Source: Labedella populi
Lineage (GTDB): Bacteria; Actinomycetota; Actinomycetes; Actinomycetales; Microbacteriaceae
NCBI RefSeq assembly: GCF_004078655.1
Contig: NZ_RZNC01000008.1
Location: 1-64,000, forward strand
DNA length: 64,000 bases
Direction: 5' to 3'
In this document: one piece after another, positions 51,473-59,742 of the stretch
Position numbering within the stretch: the first letter of the stretch is position 1
Layout: every line of letters begins with the position of its first letter
Made by a program: the position numbers and the translations under genes
The notes under the pieces: model-generated
What the model was told of the DNA's origin: nothing
Database searches by the model: none
The model's input: only the letters and a program-made list of their open reading frames with translations

Positions 51473-51903
51473 AGGGTCGCGTCGCCGTCCTCGTCATGGC
51501 GGTCCTGCTGGCGCTCTACCTCGTCCTGGTCGGTCAGCGCGCCGTCCTCTTCGTGCTCACGGGCGAGCCGATCGCCATCGGCATCGGGGTCGCCCTCATC
51601 GTGCTCCCGATTGTGGGCGCCTGGGCTCTCGTCCGCGAGATCCGGTTCGGAGCGGCTGCCGAACGGCTCGGCCGTGTCCTCGAGGGCGAGGGCGGTCTGC
51701 CCGAGCAGGAGTTCCCCGCACGACCGAGCGGCCGACTCGATCGCGATGCCGTCGACGCCGCCTTCCCCGCCTTCCGCGCCGACGTCGAAGCGGCTCCGAG
51801 CGACTGGCGCGCCTGGTACCGGCTCGGTCTCGCCTACGACGGTGCCGGTGACCGGCGCCGCGCGCGCTCGGCGATCCGCGAGGCGATCAGGCTCGAGCGC
51901 TGA
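51469..51903 (+). CDS. Two-TM protein with TPR-like C-terminus
   Basis: This 144-residue protein has two hydrophobic helices (about 5-27 and 35-56), then a charged soluble part with WRAWYRLGLAYDGAGDRRRARSAIREAI, which reads like a tetratricopeptide repeat. The GTG start overlaps the dapB stop (GTGA), so it is cotranscribed with dapB. Its last 17 bases overlap the convergent gene. Function unknown. Confidence 0.75.
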   Translation: MKGRVAVLVMAVLLALYLVLVGQRAVLFVLTGEPIAIGIGVALIVLPIVGAWALVREIRFGAAAERLGRVLEGEGGLPEQEFPARPSGRLDRDAVDAAFPAFRADVEAAPSDWRAWYRLGLAYDGAGDRRRARSAIREAIRLER

Positions 51904-52780
51904 GCGCCGCGTCGAGCGCGTCCGACACCGTGGGGTGGCGGAAGACGTAGCCGTCGGTGTCGAGAACGCGCGGGGTGATCGCCTGATCGATCAGCAGGAG
52001 GTCGTCGGCGGCGTCGCCGAGGGCCGCGCGAACGGCGAGGGCCGGAGCCGGCAACCAGTAGGGCCGCGACAGGCGATCGGCGAGGCCGCGCATGAGGGTG
52101 TCGGCCGTGGCCGGCGTCGGCCCGACGATGTTGACCGGGCCGGAGACGTCACTCCGCAGGGCGTGGACGAGACCTCCGACCTCGTCCTCGAGCGAGACCC
52201 AGGGCCAGTACTGCCGCCCGCCGCCGAGCGGTCCGCTCACACCGAGCCGGGTCAGTGGGATGAGGGGCTTCAGCACGCCGGCGGTCGCGACGACGATCCC
52301 GGTCCGGGCATGGACGACACGCGTCGCGTCTCCGGCGCCGCGCGCGGCGCGCTCCCACGCGACCGTGACCCCGCTCAGGAAGCCGCTCCCGCCGGGGCTC
52401 GACTCGTCGAGGGTCTCGCCCGGCCGAGAGCCGTAGTAGCCCGCGGCCGACGCGGACACGAAGACCGCGGGGGGTGTCGGCGAATCGGCGATCGCCGCGG
52501 CGAGTGTCGTCGTCGTCGTGAGCCGGGAGTCGAGGATCGTCCGCTTGTACCGCGGTGTCCACGGCAACCGTCCGATGGAGGCGCCTGACAGGTTGACGAC
52601 GGCGTCGGCGGACGCGATGAGGCGCCGATCGACCCGCCCGGTCGCCGGATCCCACGCGGATTCGTCTGCCGAGTCCGCCGGCCGTCTCACGAGCCGGACG
52701 ATTTCGTCGCCGCCCCGGCGCAGCCGCTCGACGAGGGCCGAGCCGATGAGGCCACCGGCGCCCGAGACGACGATTCTCAC
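51887..52780 (-). CDS. TIGR01777-type NAD-dependent epimerase/oxidoreductase
   Basis: This 297-residue SDR-family protein has the N-terminal GAGGLIG nucleotide-binding loop (about 7-13), the family segment VNLSGASIGRLPWT and a characteristic SASAAGYYGSR (about 110-120), then RTGIVVATAGVLKPL. Members occur widely; some act in cell-shape or sugar-nucleotide metabolism, but function is not established. It converges with, and overlaps by 17 bases, the TPR-like gene. Confidence 0.88.
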   Translation of the reverse strand: MRIVVSGAGGLIGSALVERLRRGGDEIVRLVRRPADSADESAWDPATGRVDRRLIASADAVVNLSGASIGRLPWTPRYKRTILDSRLTTTTTLAAAIADSPTPPAVFVSASAAGYYGSRPGETLDESSPGGSGFLSGVTVAWERAARGAGDATRVVHARTGIVVATAGVLKPLIPLTRLGVSGPLGGGRQYWPWVSLEDEVGGLVHALRSDVSGPVNIVGPTPATADTLMRGLADRLSRPYWLPAPALAVRAALGDAADDLLLIDQAITPRVLDTDGYVFRHPTVSDALDAALSARA

Positions 52781-52790
52781 GAGGCGACCG

Positions 52791-53216
52791 TCATGCGAGG
52801 CTCGCCTCGATCGTGATGGGGATGCCGGCGAGAGCCTGCGACACGGGGCAGCCCGACTTCGCCTCCCCGGCGATTCGTTCGAAGTCGTCGCCCGAGATGT
52901 CGGGGACGGCGGCGCTCACGAGGAGGTGACTCCCCGTGATACCCGTACCCGGCTGGAACGTGACGGCCGCGGTCGTCTGGATGTTGGTCGGCGTGAAGCC
53001 GGCCTCCGTCAGAGCGTTCGCGAAGGCCATCGAGAAGCACGCGGCGTGTGCGGCTCCGAGGAGCTCCTCGGGCGTCGTCGTCGTGCTCGAGCCCTCCGAC
53101 CGGGCCTTCCAGTCGACGTCGAGCGTCGCGGCCTTCGAGGAGTCGAGGGAGACGGAGCCGGACCCCTCGAAGAGGGAGCCGTTCCAGACGGTCGTCGCTT
53201 CACTCGTCACTGCCAT
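52791..53216 (-). CDS. OsmC/Ohr family peroxiredoxin
   Basis: This 141-residue OsmC-like thiol peroxidase carries the two redox cysteines in AHAACFSMAFANAL (about 56-69) and SGCPVSQAL (about 120-128). These reduce organic hydroperoxides using a dithiol donor. No signal peptide. It is 10 bases upstream of the epimerase gene on the same strand, probably one operon, possibly linked to oxidative stress. Confidence 0.9.
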   Translation of the reverse strand: MAVTSEATTVWNGSLFEGSGSVSLDSSKAATLDVDWKARSEGSSTTTTPEELLGAAHAACFSMAFANALTEAGFTPTNIQTTAAVTFQPGTGITGSHLLVSAAVPDISGDDFERIAGEAKSGCPVSQALAGIPITIEASLA

Positions 53217-53347
53217 GGTGTCCTCCAGAGGTCGTCGCCGGCGGGTCCTCGCCGCGGGTGTCGGCGGCGCCGCCGACTCGAGCAGAGCCTAACCCGGCAC
53301 GCGGGCAGAGGGGCACCCCTGGCGCGACCGAGAGACTCCTGAACCGA

Positions 53348-53353
53348 TAACCT
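53348..53353 (+). promoter_or_regulatory. -10 element TAACCT of dapA (leaderless)
   Basis: TAACCT lies 6 bases before the dapA GTG. Confidence 0.55.
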
Positions 53354-53359
53354 GGAGCC

Positions 53360-54337
53360 GTGGCTCTCGTACAGAATCCCTTCGGTCAGGTCCTCGTCGC
53401 ACTCGTGACTCCGTTCACGAGCGATGGCGAGGTGGCGTGGGACGATGTGGAGAAGCACATCGACGACGTCATCAACGCCGGCGCGGACGGCATCGTCGTC
53501 ACCGGCACGACGGGGGAGACGTCGACCCTCACCGACGCGGAGAAGCTCCGGCTCGTCGAGGTCGGCAAATCCGTGGCCGCCGGGCGGGCGAAGATCATCA
53601 CGGGCGGCGGTTCGAACGAGACCGCGCATGCCATCGAGCTCTACCGGGCGAGCGAGCGGGCCGGGGCCGACGGTGTCATGATCGTGACGCCGTACTACAA
53701 CAAGCCGACCCAGGCCGGAATCCTCACGCACTTCCGCATGATCGCGGACGCGACCGACCTCCCGGTCATCCTCTACGACATCCCCGGTCGCACGGGTGTA
53801 CCCATCCGTTACGAGACGATCCTGCGCGTCGCGAAGCACCCGAACGTGATCGCCGTGAAGGACGCGAAGGGCGATTTCTCCGAGGTCAGCCGGGTCCTCA
53901 ACCAGACGGACCTCCTCTACTTCTCGGGCGACGACGCGAATGTGCTCCCGCACCTCTCGATCGGTGCATCAGGCCTCATCGGCGTGACGGCCAACATCGC
54001 GGCCACGCCCTACCGTCAGATGATCGATGCGGTCAACGCGGGCGACCTCGCCACGGCGACGGCGGCTCACAAGCGTCTCGAGCCTCTCGTCCGTGCCGTC
54101 ATGACGCACGTTCCCGGGACCGTCGCGGCGAAGTACATCCTGCATGGCCTCGGCCGCATCTCGAGTCCACGCGTCCGCTTGCCCCTCGTCGGCCCCGAGG
54201 AATGGGAGGCCGCGCACATCGAGGACGAGATCGATCTCGTCGCCGACATCCCGGGCGTCGACTTCTCCAACTTCCGGCCCGACCGCAACGCCGCCGCGGG
54301 CGGCGCTCTGCCCAAGGTGCACGGAACCACTCGCTAG
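53360..54337 (+). CDS. dapA: 4-hydroxy-tetrahydrodipicolinate synthase
   Basis: DapA condenses pyruvate with aspartate semialdehyde in the first lysine-branch step. The 325-residue TIM-barrel protein has GTTGETSTLT (about 49-58), the active-site Tyr in TPYYNKPTQAG (about 113) and the Schiff-base Lys167 in AVKDAKGD. The GTG start (53360) is leaderless by the TAACCT promoter. It is followed 23 bases later by rnj, the usual neighbour in actinobacteria. Confidence 0.97.
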   Translation: MALVQNPFGQVLVALVTPFTSDGEVAWDDVEKHIDDVINAGADGIVVTGTTGETSTLTDAEKLRLVEVGKSVAAGRAKIITGGGSNETAHAIELYRASERAGADGVMIVTPYYNKPTQAGILTHFRMIADATDLPVILYDIPGRTGVPIRYETILRVAKHPNVIAVKDAKGDFSEVSRVLNQTDLLYFSGDDANVLPHLSIGASGLIGVTANIAATPYRQMIDAVNAGDLATATAAHKRLEPLVRAVMTHVPGTVAAKYILHGLGRISSPRVRLPLVGPEEWEAAHIEDEIDLVADIPGVDFSNFRPDRNAAAGGALPKVHGTTR

Positions 54338-54360
54338 GAATCACGACAGGAAGAGGGCGG

Positions 54361-56037
54361 ATGACCGGCCAGATCATCGAACCGCCGGCGCTCGAGGCCG
54401 GAACGCTGCGCGTCATCCCGATCGGCGGGCTCGGCGAGGTCGGTCGCAACATGACCGTCTTCGAGATCGACGGCAAGCTGCTGGTCATCGATTGCGGCGT
54501 GCTCTTCCCCGAGGAGAATCAGCCGGGCGTCGACCTCATCCTCCCGGACTTCTCGCCCATCCAGGACCGGCTCGACGACATCGTCGGAGTCGTCCTCACC
54601 CACGGCCACGAGGACCACATAGGGGCGGTGCCGTACCTCCTCCGACTCAAAGCCGACATCCCTCTCATCGGCTCGGGACTCACGCTCGCCCTCGTCGAGG
54701 CGAAGCTCAAGGAGCACCGCATCAAGCCGTACACGCTCACGGTGCGGGAGGGCGACGTCGAGCGGCTCGGCCCGTTCGAGCTCCAGTTCATCGCCGTCAA
54801 CCACTCGATCCCCGACGCGCTCGCCGTGGCCGTGCGGACATCGGCCGGGCTCGTGCTCGCGACGGGCGACTTCAAGATGGACCAGCTGCCCCTCGACGGG
54901 CGGCTCACCGATCTCCGCGCCTTTGCCCGGTTGGGCGAGGAGGGGGTCGACCTCTTCCTCTGCGACTCGACGAACGCCGACGTGCCCGGTTTCACCCCGC
55001 TCGAGCGCTCGATCGGCCCCGTGCTCGACTCCGTCATCGCGAAGGCACCACGGCGGGTCATCGTCGCGAGCTTCTCGAGCCATGTCCACCGGGTCCAGCA
55101 GGTCCTCGACGCGGCCGCGGCGAACGGCCGACGCGTCGCGCTGCTCGGCCGCTCCATGGTCCGCAACATGACGATCGCGGCCGACCTCGGTTACCTCACC
55201 GTGCCGGACGACGTCCTCATCGACTACCGCAAGGCCCACGACATCCCCGACGACAAGATCGTGTTCATGTCGACCGGCTCTCAGGGAGAGCCGATGGCCG
55301 TCCTGAGTCGCATGGCGAACCTCGACCACGCGATCGAGCCGGGCCCGGGAGACACCGTCATCCTCGCGTCGAGCCTCATCCCGGGGAACGAGAACGCCGT
55401 CTATCGCGTGATCGACGGGCTCACGAAGCTCGGGGCGAACGTCGTCCACAAGGCGAATGCGAAGGTGCACGTGTCGGGACACGCGGCTGCCGGCGAGTTG
55501 CTCTACTGCTACAACATCCTGAAGCCGAAGAACGTGCTGCCGGTGCACGGCGAGTTCCGGCATCTGTCGGCCAACGCGAAGCTCGCCGTCGACACGGGGG
55601 TCCCGCGGGAGAACACGATCCTCGCGGAGGACGGTACCGTCGTCGACCTCCGGGACGGCGTCGCGCGTGTGGTCGGGCAGCTCGAACTGGGGTACGTGTA
55701 CGTCGACGGGTCGACGGTCGGCGAGATCACCGACGCGGATCTGAAGGACCGTCGCATCCTCGGTGAGGAGGGCTTCATCTCGATCATCTGCGTCGTCGAG
55801 GCCCAGACGGGGCGACTCGTCGTCGGCCCGGAGATCCACGCGCGCGGCTTCGCGGAGGACGACGCGGTGTTCGACGCCGTCAAGCCCAAGATCGCGGCCG
55901 CTCTCGCCGAGGCCGCATCCAACGGTGTGCGGGACTCGCACGCGCTCTCGCAGACCGTTCGGCGGACCGTGGGCCGCTGGGTCAACACCTCATACCGTCG
56001 CCGCCCGATGATCGTTCCGCTCGTCATCGAGGCCTGA
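54361..56037 (+). CDS. rnj: Ribonuclease J
   Basis: This is an RNA endo- and 5'-3' exonuclease with a metallo-beta-lactamase/beta-CASP fold. The 558-residue protein has the zinc motif THGHEDHIG (about 80-88), ATGDFKMD, and beta-CASP segments FMSTGSQGEP (about 302) and HVSGHAA (about 374). The C-terminal end HALSQTVRRTVGRWVNTSYRRRPMI is the usual RNase J tail. ATG 54361 has AGGAAGAGG upstream. It acts in RNA processing and turnover together with pnp. Confidence 0.96.
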   Translation: MTGQIIEPPALEAGTLRVIPIGGLGEVGRNMTVFEIDGKLLVIDCGVLFPEENQPGVDLILPDFSPIQDRLDDIVGVVLTHGHEDHIGAVPYLLRLKADIPLIGSGLTLALVEAKLKEHRIKPYTLTVREGDVERLGPFELQFIAVNHSIPDALAVAVRTSAGLVLATGDFKMDQLPLDGRLTDLRAFARLGEEGVDLFLCDSTNADVPGFTPLERSIGPVLDSVIAKAPRRVIVASFSSHVHRVQQVLDAAAANGRRVALLGRSMVRNMTIAADLGYLTVPDDVLIDYRKAHDIPDDKIVFMSTGSQGEPMAVLSRMANLDHAIEPGPGDTVILASSLIPGNENAVYRVIDGLTKLGANVVHKANAKVHVSGHAAAGELLYCYNILKPKNVLPVHGEFRHLSANAKLAVDTGVPRENTILAEDGTVVDLRDGVARVVGQLELGYVYVDGSTVGEITDADLKDRRILGEEGFISIICVVEAQTGRLVVGPEIHARGFAEDDAVFDAVKPKIAAALAEAASNGVRDSHALSQTVRRTVGRWVNTSYRRRPMIVPLVIEA

Positions 56038-56083
56038 CCGCAAATCCATCCACAGGCTGATGACGCCCTGCGTGGCGTCCCCA

Positions 56084-56089
56084 TAGGCT
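56084..56089 (+). promoter_or_regulatory. -10 element TAGGCT of the efflux operon
   Basis: TAGGCT lies 44 bases before the ATG at 56134. A weak hairpin at 56062-56079 after rnj precedes it. Confidence 0.45.
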
Positions 56090-56133
56090 GACCTCGATCG
56101 CGCGCCCGGGGAGGGCTCGACGGAGGGTGGGTC

Positions 56134-57186
56134 ATGGGCGTCTGGCGGAAGTGGATCTTCCCGATCATCCGGCTCCTCGTGTTCTCGATCATCGCGGTCG
56201 CCCTCGTCAAGCTCGCGTTTTTCCCCGACGCTTCCGAGGAAGCGGCGCCGGCCGAGCCGACCGGTACCGTCTCCGAGTCCATCGTGACGGTGGAGCGTGG
56301 ATCGGTCATCAACGACGTGCTCGTCGACGGATCGATCGTTGCGGATCCGGCCGCCGAGGCGAAGGCGCCGCTCGCCGGCGACATCCTCGAGCTCCGGGTC
56401 GGGTCCGGGGCGACGGTCGGCAAGGGTGATGTGATCGCCGTCGTGCGGAAGGAGATCGTCCAGGACCCGGTCATCGACGTCAACGAGGAGACCGGTGAGG
56501 AGACCGTCACCGACCGGGCCCCGCTGTACCGTACCGAGGAGGTCACGGCTCCGGTCGCCGGTGTCGTGAGTGCTCTCCCGGTCGTGAAGGGGCAGGTCGT
56601 CGAGATCGGCGACACGGTCGCGAGCATCGCGCCCCCCACCTTCAGCGTCACGGGCACGATCGCGCCCGAGGAGCAGTACCGGCTGCAGGAGAAGCCGACG
56701 GAGGCGGCGGTCGAGGTCGTCGGCGGGCCGGGGTCGTTCACGTGCACGAATCTCACGATCAGCGTTCCCCTGGCCGGCAGTGCGCCCGAGGGAGGCGACG
56801 ACCTCGGCGGCGGGGAGACGGCAGCGGGTGCGACGGTCCGTTGCGCGGTCCCGGGCGACGTCACCGTCTTCTCCGGGCTGACCGGGACGATCTCGATGCC
56901 GGGAGGATCTGCGGAGGACGTGCTCGTCCTGCCCGTCACGGCGGTCAAGGGCAACTCGCAGGAGGGATCGGTGTGGCTCATGGGCGACGACGGCGAGCCC
57001 GTCGAGACCCCTGTGGGGCTCGGACTGAACGACGGCTCGATCGTCGAGGTGAGCGGGATCGACGAGGGGGCGAGCGTGCTCGAGTTCATCCCCGTCGACG
57101 ACCCCACCGATGTCGGCGCGGGTGACGGTTGCATCGAGGAGCCGGACGGCACCGTCTTCTGCGACGACGGGACCATAGAGGGATGA
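56134..57186 (+). CDS. HlyD-type efflux adaptor (MacA-like)
   Basis: This 350-residue periplasmic-adaptor-like protein has an N-terminal membrane anchor (about 8-27), a short acidic linker, then a biotinyl-lipoyl-like hairpin (EAKAPLAGDILELRVGSGATVGKGDVIAV, seen in two parts, near 75-105), and a beta-barrel with VLVLPVTAVKGNSQEGSVWL. It overlaps the following ATP-binding gene in ATGA. In a Gram-positive cell it would sit outside the membrane, linking substrate to the permease. Confidence 0.88.
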   Translation: MGVWRKWIFPIIRLLVFSIIAVALVKLAFFPDASEEAAPAEPTGTVSESIVTVERGSVINDVLVDGSIVADPAAEAKAPLAGDILELRVGSGATVGKGDVIAVVRKEIVQDPVIDVNEETGEETVTDRAPLYRTEEVTAPVAGVVSALPVVKGQVVEIGDTVASIAPPTFSVTGTIAPEEQYRLQEKPTEAAVEVVGGPGSFTCTNLTISVPLAGSAPEGGDDLGGGETAAGATVRCAVPGDVTVFSGLTGTISMPGGSAEDVLVLPVTAVKGNSQEGSVWLMGDDGEPVETPVGLGLNDGSIVEVSGIDEGASVLEFIPVDDPTDVGAGDGCIEEPDGTVFCDDGTIEG

Positions 57187-57908
57187 GCCTCCTCGAGCTC
57201 GATGACGTCACGCGCACCGTCCAGATCGCGGACTCGGACGCGCTGACCATCCTGACCGGGGTCGACCTCGAGGTGGACGCGGGCGACCGTGTCTCGATCG
57301 TGGGCCGCTCCGGGTCCGGCAAGTCGACCCTGCTCAATCTGCTGGGGCTGCTCGACCTGCCGACCACGGGGGAGTTGCGGTGGGACTGCGTCGACGTCCG
57401 GTCGATGCGCTCGGGGCATCGGGACCGGATCCGTGGGCGCGAGATCGGGTTCATCTTCCAACAGTTCAACCTGCTCGAGGGCAGAACGGCGATGGAGAAC
57501 GCCGTCGTTCCGCTCCTTTACGCCGACGGCACGTCCTTCTGGCGTCGCGAACGGATCGCCCGCGAAATGCTCGAGCGCGTGGGACTCGGCCACCGGCTCG
57601 ACTCCCTGCCGAGCAGCCTCTCGGGCGGTGAGCAGCAGCGCGTCGCGATCGCTCGGGCCCTGGTGCGGACGCCGCGCGTCATCCTCGCGGACGAGCCGAC
57701 GGGTGCACTGGACCTCGAGACGGGGCAATCGGTCATGGACCTGCTCGATGAGATCGTCGCGGAGCAGGGCGCAGCCCTCGTCACGATCACTCACGACCCC
57801 GCGATCGCCGCGCGTGGTGATCGGCACCTCCGGCTCGATTCCGGTGTCCTCACGGTCGATGAGGCCACCGCGGCGGCCGCGGTGGAGCAGCGAGCGGTCG
57901 GACTGTGA
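57183..57908 (+). CDS. ABC transporter ATP-binding protein (MacB/LolD type)
   Basis: This 241-residue ATPase has Walker [16 protein letters not shown] (about 40-54), the Q-loop [17 protein letters not shown] typical of the MacB/LolD class, signature [15 protein letters not shown] (about 142-156) and Walker [13 protein letters not shown]. It overlaps both neighbours by 4 bases, so translation is coupled. It powers the permease that follows. Confidence 0.95.
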   Translation: MSLLELDDVTRTVQIADSDALTILTGVDLEVDAGDRVSIVGRSGSGKSTLLNLLGLLDLPTTGELRWDCVDVRSMRSGHRDRIRGREIGFIFQQFNLLEGRTAMENAVVPLLYADGTSFWRRERIAREMLERVGLGHRLDSLPSSLSGGEQQRVAIARALVRTPRVILADEPTGALDLETGQSVMDLLDEIVAEQGAALVTITHDPAIAARGDRHLRLDSGVLTVDEATAAAAVEQRAVGL

Positions 57909-59119
57909 CGCGGATCGTCACCTCCGTCGTGGGAGCGATCGTGGAGGCCTGGCAGGAAGTGCGCGTCCACCGTGGCCGCGTCCTCCTCTCGCTCGTCGGC
58001 GTCACGGTCGCCGTCTCCGCCCTCTCGGCGAGCGTCGCAGTCACGGAGATCGCCCAACGCGCCGTCCTCGAGCAGGCCGAGAGCTCGTCCGGTCGGCCGT
58101 TCACCATGAGCGCGAACCTCACGCCCGCCGGGAGCCTCTCGCGGGAGAAGACCGACCGAGCGTGGTTCGAGACGCTCGAGCGCTTCGACATCTCCTATGC
58201 GACTCGGGTCGTGAGCGACTACTCACCCGTGCAGTTCTCTGACGGAACCGCGGAAACGTCCATGGTCTTCGTCGACGGCCCGTACGCCACTCTGCACCGC
58301 ACGCGGATCGACGAGGGGTCCTGGTTCGCGGTCGGCGACGCCGATCGCCTCGCGCCGGCCATTGTCGTGAACGAGGCCTTCTGGCAGCGGATCGGCTCAC
58401 CGGATCTGGGCACCCACCCTACTGTGACGTCGAGCCGTTTCGGCGACGCGACTCTCGTCGTGATCGGTGTGTACGCGAGTCCGTCGTGGGATACGGAGCC
58501 TGGTCTCATGATGCTCGCCGAGTCCGCGTCTGCGATCCTCCCTCCCGGCGACCTCGACCATCTCTCACCGATGTACGAGATGTGGGTGCCGCCGGAGGCG
58601 GGCGAGGAGCTCATGAACCTCGTCGAGCTCGATCTCGAGTCCCGGTTGGGGGAGGGGGCCTCCGTCGAGATCTACCGCACCGACTACGGCGCGTATATGG
58701 ATGACCCGACGGCTGTACTGCGCATGCTCACGATCGGGATCGGATCCGTGATCCTGCTGCTCGGAGCCCTCGGGCTACTCAACATCGCCCTCGTCACGGT
58801 GCGCCAGCGCATCCGCGAGATCGGGATCCGCCGTTCGATGGGAGCGACCTCGAGCCGAGTGTTCTTCTCGGTCATGATGGAGTCCGTCGTCGCGACCGCC
58901 GTCGCCGGAGTCGTCGGCGTGATGCTCGCCGTGCTCATCGTCAAGCTGCCGATCGTCGAGGAGTTCTTGACCCAGGGCATGGTGGCGGACCCTCCGGCGT
59001 TCCCCATGAGCGCCGCCGTCTTCGGGCTCGTGGCGGCGACGTTCGTCGGCGCCCTCGCGGGGCTCATCCCTGCGATCGTCGCGGTTCGTGTCAAACCCAT
59101 CGACGCGATTCGGATCTGA
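57905..59119 (+). CDS. ABC transporter permease (MacB/FtsX type)
   Basis: This 404-residue permease has one N-terminal helix (RVLLSLVGVTVAVSAL, about 25-40), a large external domain (about 50-260), then three helices at the C-terminus with the FtsX-type loop VRQRIREIGIRRSMGATSSRVF (about 299-320). It completes the adaptor-ATPase-permease set, resembling MacAB peptide/macrolide exporters. GTG start (57905) overlaps the ATPase stop. A full four-helix FtsX domain here contrasts with the fragment at 26.9 kb. Confidence 0.93.
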   Translation: MTRIVTSVVGAIVEAWQEVRVHRGRVLLSLVGVTVAVSALSASVAVTEIAQRAVLEQAESSSGRPFTMSANLTPAGSLSREKTDRAWFETLERFDISYATRVVSDYSPVQFSDGTAETSMVFVDGPYATLHRTRIDEGSWFAVGDADRLAPAIVVNEAFWQRIGSPDLGTHPTVTSSRFGDATLVVIGVYASPSWDTEPGLMMLAESASAILPPGDLDHLSPMYEMWVPPEAGEELMNLVELDLESRLGEGASVEIYRTDYGAYMDDPTAVLRMLTIGIGSVILLLGALGLLNIALVTVRQRIREIGIRRSMGATSSRVFFSVMMESVVATAVAGVVGVMLAVLIVKLPIVEEFLTQGMVADPPAFPMSAAVFGLVAATFVGALAGLIPAIVAVRVKPIDAIRI

Positions 59120-59152
59120 CACTCCGGAAACGCCGCCGAAACGTTCGCGGAC

Positions 59153-59158
59153 TATCGT
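59153..59158 (+). promoter_or_regulatory. -10 element TATCGT (leaderless)
   Basis: TATCGT lies 6 bases before the ATG at 59165. Confidence 0.5.
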
Positions 59159-59164
59159 TCGCGC

Positions 59165-59656
59165 ATGACGGCGTTCCTGCTGCGGCCAGCGTTGGGCGAT
59201 GATGCGCGCTTCCTCGCCGACATGCTCGTGGAGGCGGCGAACTGGTCGCCCCGCAATCAGCGGCCCCGGCTGCAGGTCCTCGCCGATCCGTCGCTCGCGC
59301 TGTACGTCTCGGGCTGGATGAGGCCGGGAGATGGCGGCGTGGTGGCGGAATCGAGTTCCGGGGACCGCATCGGGGCGTGCTGGTACCGACTGTTCGACAG
59401 CTCGAAGCCCGGTGCCGGTTTCGTCGGGGGAGGGGTTCCCGAACTCACCCTCGGTGTCGCCCGACAGTGGCGCGCCCAGGGAGTCGGCCGTGAACTGTTG
59501 CGTGGGCTGTGCGGGATGGCGCGCGCCGCCGGTCATGCCCGGCTCTCCCTGAGCGTCGACCACGGGAACTTCGCTCATCGGCTTTATGTCGGTGAGGGGT
59601 TCGTCGTCGTGGCTTCGACCGAGCGCTCCGACACCATGGTGAAGATCCTCCGCTGA
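59165..59656 (+). CDS. GNAT family N-acetyltransferase
   Basis: This 163-residue GNAT protein has [20 protein letters not shown] (about 97-116) as the acetyl-CoA loop and [18 protein letters not shown] near the C-terminus. The substrate is unknown. Its leaderless promoter separates it from the efflux operon. It ends 86 bases before ftsK. Confidence 0.87.
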   Translation: MTAFLLRPALGDDARFLADMLVEAANWSPRNQRPRLQVLADPSLALYVSGWMRPGDGGVVAESSSGDRIGACWYRLFDSSKPGAGFVGGGVPELTLGVARQWRAQGVGRELLRGLCGMARAAGHARLSLSVDHGNFAHRLYVGEGFVVVASTERSDTMVKILR

Positions 59657-59742
59657 CTACGCGCCGGAGGCGACGACGCGGGTCCGCGCTAAACCCGAGT
59701 CACTCCGGCGGGATGACGGGGGTTCGTCGTACCGTTGGGGAC

